From the NCBI RefSeq assembly GCF_025698545.1, contig NC_068571.1:48703733-48767732 (forward strand): a stretch of 64,000 nucleotides of DNA, written 5' to 3'. The stretch comes from Gossypium raimondii (taxonomy: Eukaryota; Streptophyta; Magnoliopsida; Malvales; Malvaceae). The notes beneath the pieces are model-generated. The model had not been told where the DNA came from. It ran no database searches and was given only the letters and a program-made list of their open reading frames with translations. Shown here one piece after another: positions 59,425 to 64,000 of the stretch. Numbering within the stretch: the stretch's first letter is position 1; every line of letters starts with the position of its first letter. A program made the translations under genes and the position numbers.

Positions 59425-60785
59425 ATGTTAAGTTTGAATCACCATATACTCTATCTCAAATTGTAAAATCTTTAAAATAGTTTAAATTTATATTTTAGAG
59501 TTAGAATTAGAGTTTTAGAAATAATATAAATTGAGAAGTAAATATTTAAAAATTAAAAAAAGTAGTCGATTTGAGTATTAGCTCAATTGACATAGGTATT
59601 GTCGTCAATGCAGGAGAACGAGTTCGAGTGCGCTGAAACACATTATCCTCCTATTTAAAGGTTGGGGAGGAGCTATGGGTAATTCTAGGCATTGTATCAA
59701 AAAGAACAGATATGATAAAGAATCAATAATGAGATTAATGTTAAAAAAATTAAAAAGTATGATTATTCATTAAATTCATAAAATTATTAAATGTTTATTT
59801 AGCAGTAAATTTAAAAACCTTAAATTATAAAAATCATATATTTTTTTATATTTTTCACACAAATATTATTATTGAAATATAAATTTTAAATTCATTTTCC
59901 CATATAAGAAAAAAGAGTTAACAAGCACTAATGACTTAAACATACTAATTAATTGAATTATGACTAACAACAATCAACCACAAAACCCTTTTATCTTCCT
60001 TCTTTTCTTCATAGGATTCTATTCTCTCTCTATATATAATTGAAACGTGGCTACTGATCTTTTATACATTGACATCATTTATGCTTTCAATCTCTCATTT
60101 ACTTTTTTTTTATTTTCACGGATTTATATTTGATTTTAAGATTAAATTCAATCGATAATTTACAACTTAAAAGTCTAATTGCTAACATATTTAGATTTAA
60201 CAAAAGTAGGCTAATAGTGCTATCAATTGGGATTGGGGCATAATTAGACCTATGCTTTTGTTATCTTACATTTTTTTTAAGTTAGTTACAACCACAAATA
60301 TAAATAATACACAAATAATATCTATCATCATCCAATAATTACAAAACATGATTAAATTAATACTCAAAATATATCTAAACATAAAATAAAATAACTCTAG
60401 ACTGCAAACCCACTTAAGGATTTACAAAATATGACAACTCAAAGTTTTCGGGACACAATCTTGTATTGAAAAAGCCCGTCAGCGTTATTTGAATCAGATC
60501 GGTTAAACTAGTTGAATCAAGAATTGACTAGTATATTAGTCTAGAGATAAGAGTTTAGATCTTTAGGTGAATCCAGAATATCGATAGTTTAACCAGTTTA
60601 ATATTTTAAATTTTATGAATTTTTCATTATTGATAGAACAACGACTGAATCGAAAATCTATATTTTATTGTATCACTGTTGCAGTAATTAAAACATTGGG
60701 TCCCAATAAAGTGTATTAAAGGTGCCAAACTCTCCCCTTGCACCAAGTCTCCTCCAAATAGTAGCTATACTAGTATCATGTTCTA
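59425..60785. other. Spacer and 5' flank of the ERF gene
   Basis: A/T-rich, without a recognised gene. The 200 bp before 60786 is the probable ERF promoter; no clear TATA box was found. Confidence 0.5.
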
Positions 60786-61394
60786 ATGGGTTTAAAGTAT
60801 ATAAAGAAATCCCGTAGGAAGAAAAGATCATCAAACCCAGCAAAAAAACCTGGAGTGTCATCAATGAAACCCAACGCCAGCAACAATCATGAAAAGAGTT
60901 GCAAGTATCGTGGTGTGAGGATGCGAAGTTGGGGCAAATGGGTGTCTGAAATACGTGAACCCAAGAAGAATTCAAGGATTTGGCTGGGCACATTCCCCAC
61001 GGCGGAAATGGCAGCTCGAGCACACGATGCAGCCTCCATAGCTATCAAAGGTGAATCAGCTTACCTTAATTTTCCCAAATTAGCTCATCAACTTCCTCGT
61101 CCTGCTACTTGTAGCCATAGGGATATTCAAAAGGCTGCTAATGAAGCAGCCCATGGGAATGGCAATGGCAATGGCATGGTTGGTGAAGAAGAAGAAGAAA
61201 GGTTTGAAGGGGAAGCAGCAAGTTCGACTACAATGTCATCGGAGGATAGTGATCTGAGTATGTGGTTTGACCTTCCTGATCTCTCACTTGAACCAGATGG
61301 AACCCATCATCGATTTGGTTTCAATTCATGGTGGCAACATGAACAAGCTGGAATTCACACTGATTTCCAGTTTGAGGAAACGATAATGGAATGA
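60786..61394 (+). CDS. AP2/ERF transcription factor, DREB A-4 (TINY/ERF03x-like)
   Basis: Intronless, 202 aa, normal for the subgroup. One AP2 domain, residues 41-98 ([12 protein letters not shown] ... NFP). Domain positions 14 and 19 are Val (V53) and Glu (E58), the DREB signature that favours CCGAC (DRE/CRT) binding. The N terminus is basic (KKSRRKKR, likely nuclear import). After the domain comes [16 protein letters not shown], typical of A-4 members, then an acidic C terminus ([19 protein letters not shown]) suited to activation. A-4 factors act in cold, drought, ethylene and growth responses; the specific role is unknown. The start at 60786 is the only ATG that gives the full basic leader. 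Confidence 0.93.
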   Translation: MGLKYIKKSRRKKRSSNPAKKPGVSSMKPNASNNHEKSCKYRGVRMRSWGKWVSEIREPKKNSRIWLGTFPTAEMAARAHDAASIAIKGESAYLNFPKLAHQLPRPATCSHRDIQKAANEAAHGNGNGNGMVGEEEEERFEGEAASSTTMSSEDSDLSMWFDLPDLSLEPDGTHHRFGFNSWWQHEQAGIHTDFQFEETIME

Positions 61395-61412
61395 ATACAG
61401 GTAAAATTATCA

Positions 61413-61719
61413 TAGAGGCCCTTGTACTAGGATCAGATTGCATTTTGTCTCTTTTATTCAGAAAATAGACAAATTAATCCCTGTATGTTAGACGAAAGAG
61501 CAAACTAATCCTTTATGTTAAAAATTTCATTTATTTTTTACTATTGAAAACTGGTGTAACTGACAAAAAGTACAAATACCACTTTTTAACTGTAGAATTG
61601 GATGAATTTTTTAACAAAATAACTAGTTTGCTTTTTGATCTAATGTATAAAGATTAATTTTTCTAATTTTTAATAAATAGAATAAAATACAATCAAGCTC
61701 TTAGTATAAAAATTTCTAT
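61413..61719. mobile_element. Foldback MITE, about 305 bp
   Basis: Left arm TACTAGGATCAGATTGCATTTTGTCTC ... ATTAATCCCTGTATGTTAGACGAAAGAGCAAAC pairs with the right arm read backwards (TACTAAGAGCTTGATTGTATTTTATTC ... TTAATCTTTATACATTAGATCAAAAAGCAAAC), about 100 bp each. It starts about 20 bp after the ERF stop, so it probably lies in the 3' UTR. Related half-copies occur near 34575, 38130 and 50640. Confidence 0.7.
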
Positions 61720-62830
61720 AATATTTTTACCAATATAAATACCTCATCATCATAGCTAATGGCTTTTGTTTAAAGAATTTGGGGCTATGGATGTTTTTCT
61801 ATTCACCAATTTGACATGTATAAAGACTATTTAGTTCATTGTATTTGTAATAATGGAACCTGAAGATTTCATTTAGGTCAGGCTATAATGGGTTCCACTC
61901 TATTTGCTAAGATTTCGTAATAATAATAATAATAATCTCATCATACCTTTTATTCTACTCTTTTGTAATTATTCTCTCCTTTTCAACTAAGGTAAACTTA
62001 TCTGTTAGGCTAAATTAAGAATAGGGTTAATTCCATCAAAAGTCCTCGCATTATGACTGAAATTCTCTATTGGTCTTAAATTTCAAAACATAATTGAGAT
62101 CTTCAAGTATCAATAACCTATTAATTTAGGCATCAATTCTAATTCAAATTGGAGCATATTTAACATCAAAATGAATGACTCAATTACATGGTTGATAAAA
62201 GATACTAATAATTTAAGGATTCAACTAGAATATTTTAAAGTTTAAGGATCAATTTAAAAAGTAAATAGTAATTTGGAGATCTCTGGTACAAATAATCCAG
62301 CAGAATGTTATCTGAAAGTGTGAAGCATGCTAGAAGTAGAGTCGAGTCTTCTGCTTTATGCTTTTCCTTAATTCTTAATTTATTTCATGTCATTTCTTAA
62401 AGGCAAGAGTCAAATCCTTCCTCTTTCTATTGACTATTTTACCTATAAAGTCTCATTTCCAACTTTATTTACGAAAATGGACCAATTTTTTCATTATTTA
62501 TTAGAACCGAAAATGACAAAACACGGTCACATAGGAGCATTTTTGGGTAAAATTTCAGCAAAACACGCCCTTGGAGGAGCGATTTTACCATGTCAGCACA
62601 AAACACACTCATGACGTGGAAGCCTTTTACCCCACATTAGCAAAAACACGCTAACATGGGCACACTTTTGCCCGTTCTTAGATTAAATTTTCAAAAAAGG
62701 TCATTTTTAAAAAAAATTATAAAAATAGACCAATTTTTTTGAAAACTTACGAGAATAAGCCTTTATAAAGACACAAAGTGGCAATACAATTTTTTGTTTT
62801 ATTTTAAAGTGTTACCAATTAATATAGAAA
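61720..62830. other. Spacer
   Basis: A (TAA)n run lies at about 61917-61935. From 62480 to 62680 there is a dispersed repeat with words ACACGGTCA, AACACGCCCTTGG and AACACGCTAACATGGGCACAC. No gene seen. Confidence 0.5.
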
Positions 62831-64000
62831 TAGAACTTACAAAGTAGATCTATATATAGACCCAAAGTCTCATTTTCCTTATTTTCTTAAGCAATATGAG
62901 ATATGAGACATGTGTATATACAGACTCATGAATACGTTTACAGCTTGTTCCTAAACAATGTGAGATTCCTTCATCTTTTAACTAACAACATAAGATTAAA
63001 GGCTACACTATATTTTATATTTTTTACAAAAGTTAACATTTGTTACATTATAAATAAAAATTTTAAACTCTATAAGTAAAAAATTATAAAATATAAAATG
63101 AGTATGGTAAAATATTAAAAATAAACATTTTAAAAATACTAATAGTTGAGTGATCATTTTGTAAATTTTATAATTCGATAGCCAAAAATCATAGTTAAGT
63201 GACTACTAATGTAATTTAATCTAGATATAAAAATATGAAAATAATTATTATATTTTATGTATATTATATATTTCTATAAAAAACTTATTTAACATAATTA
63301 TATACTATGTTTAAACAGATTATCTATCAAGTCAAAATACATCTGAAATAAATTTATCAGCATTCATTAGGTGATGAAAATTAAATTAAAATTAGGACTA
63401 AAAATTATTGAGTATAGTAAAATATTAAAGTAAATAAATATTTAAAAAGATATATAATTTTTTAAATTACAAAAAATATAGTATTTGAGTACCAAATACT
63501 CACCATTTATTTATTAATCAAACATTCATAATATAAAATAAATTAAAAATTAAAATATAACTTCTAAATTTAAATAATGGAAAATCATTTTAAAAATTAG
63601 AATTGCATGTATATTAATTTCAAACATTTAAAATTGAATAGAAGATTATTGCATGTACAAGTTTCATATGTGCAATTTATTCTTTTTTAATAGTCCTTTG
63701 TATATGCTAACAATTCTAAAATGCAACAAGATTAAAGATCTCAAAAGATAATTTTATAATATGAGAAAATGTTAACAAAATATAAAAAAATAGAAATTGT
63801 TTTGTAAAAAATTATAAAATATAGTGTAGCCTTTAATCTTATGTTGTTAGTTAAAGAGGAAGGAATCCCATATTGTTTAGGAACAATTTGCAAAACTATT
63901 CATAAGTCTATATATGCATATGTCTCATATCCTACATTATTTAAGAAAATAAGAAAAATAAGACTTTGGGTCTATATAAAGATCTACTTTGTAAGTTTTA
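62831..64000. repeat. Large inverted repeat reaching the window edge
   Basis: Left arm 62831-63031 and right arm 63800-64000 are reverse complements over about 200 bp with scattered differences. Shared phrases include ACTTACAAAGTAGATCT, ATAGACCCAAAGTCT, TAACTAACAACATAAG and AAAGGCTACACTATATTTTAT. The 768-bp centre is A/T-rich and non-coding. The right arm may continue past the window. It is either a large non-autonomous foldback transposon or two copies of one repeat in opposite orientation. Confidence 0.8.

Overview
This is a 64 kb stretch of AT-rich nuclear DNA from a dicot plant. The genes have introns with GT-AG borders, there are plant-only families (L-type lectin receptor kinase, U-box kinase, STP sugar transporter, DYAD/SWI1, DREB-type ERF), and much of the space is LTR retrotransposons and small foldback elements. 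The LTR style (about 3 kb LTRs of the form TGTAACA...GGGGTGTTACA) and the gene content suggest Malvaceae, probably a cotton (Gossypium). That assignment is an inference. Coordinates of multi-exon genes below span the whole gene; exon joins worked out by reading splice sites are given in the evidence.

Layout. 1-4.9 kb: LTR-retrotransposon debris. 4.9-6.9 kb: an intact, intronless L-type lectin receptor kinase (+). 8.3-9.6 kb: a three-exon secreted class B acid phosphatase of the HAD superfamily (-). 11.3-15.1 kb: a nine-exon USP/kinase/U-box gene (-) whose exons join to 821 aa without a frame break. 18.65-23.41 kb: one complete but decayed Ty1/copia element with both LTRs and a 5-bp target duplication. 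23.5-50.7 kb: a tandem segmental duplication. Unit A carries an intact STP-type hexose transporter (-) in divergent orientation to an intact NADPH:quinone oxidoreductase (QOR, +). Unit B carries the same pair in decay: the transporter is a pseudogene (nonsense codons, lost splice donor, 5' deletion, nested LTR insertion), while the QOR is intact except that its annotated ATG has become GTG and most of its promoter is deleted. 52.0-54.8 kb: an eight-exon DYAD/AMEIOTIC1/SWI1-like meiotic gene (+). 60.8-61.4 kb: an intronless DREB A-4 type ERF (+). The remainder is AT-rich spacer with small inverted-repeat elements, ending in a large inverted repeat cut by the window edge.

Four large (2.6-3.1 kb) LTR-like units occur as two nested pairs, one pair in each duplication unit. 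Three have exact 5-bp target duplications and the fourth a 4/5 match. None has internal coding sequence, so all look like solo LTRs. Duplication unit B preserves the empty site of the unit A insertion and unit A preserves the empty site of the unit B insertion, so both pairs entered after the duplication.

The most interesting unexplained signals are: small stem-loops that keep pairing although their sequence changes, both at the LTR ends and in short tandem arrays inside the LTRs; the start-codon loss in the second QOR, which would remove its organelle-targeting leader; and the asymmetric decay of the two divergent gene pairs. I found no operon-like, defence or CRISPR-like system.
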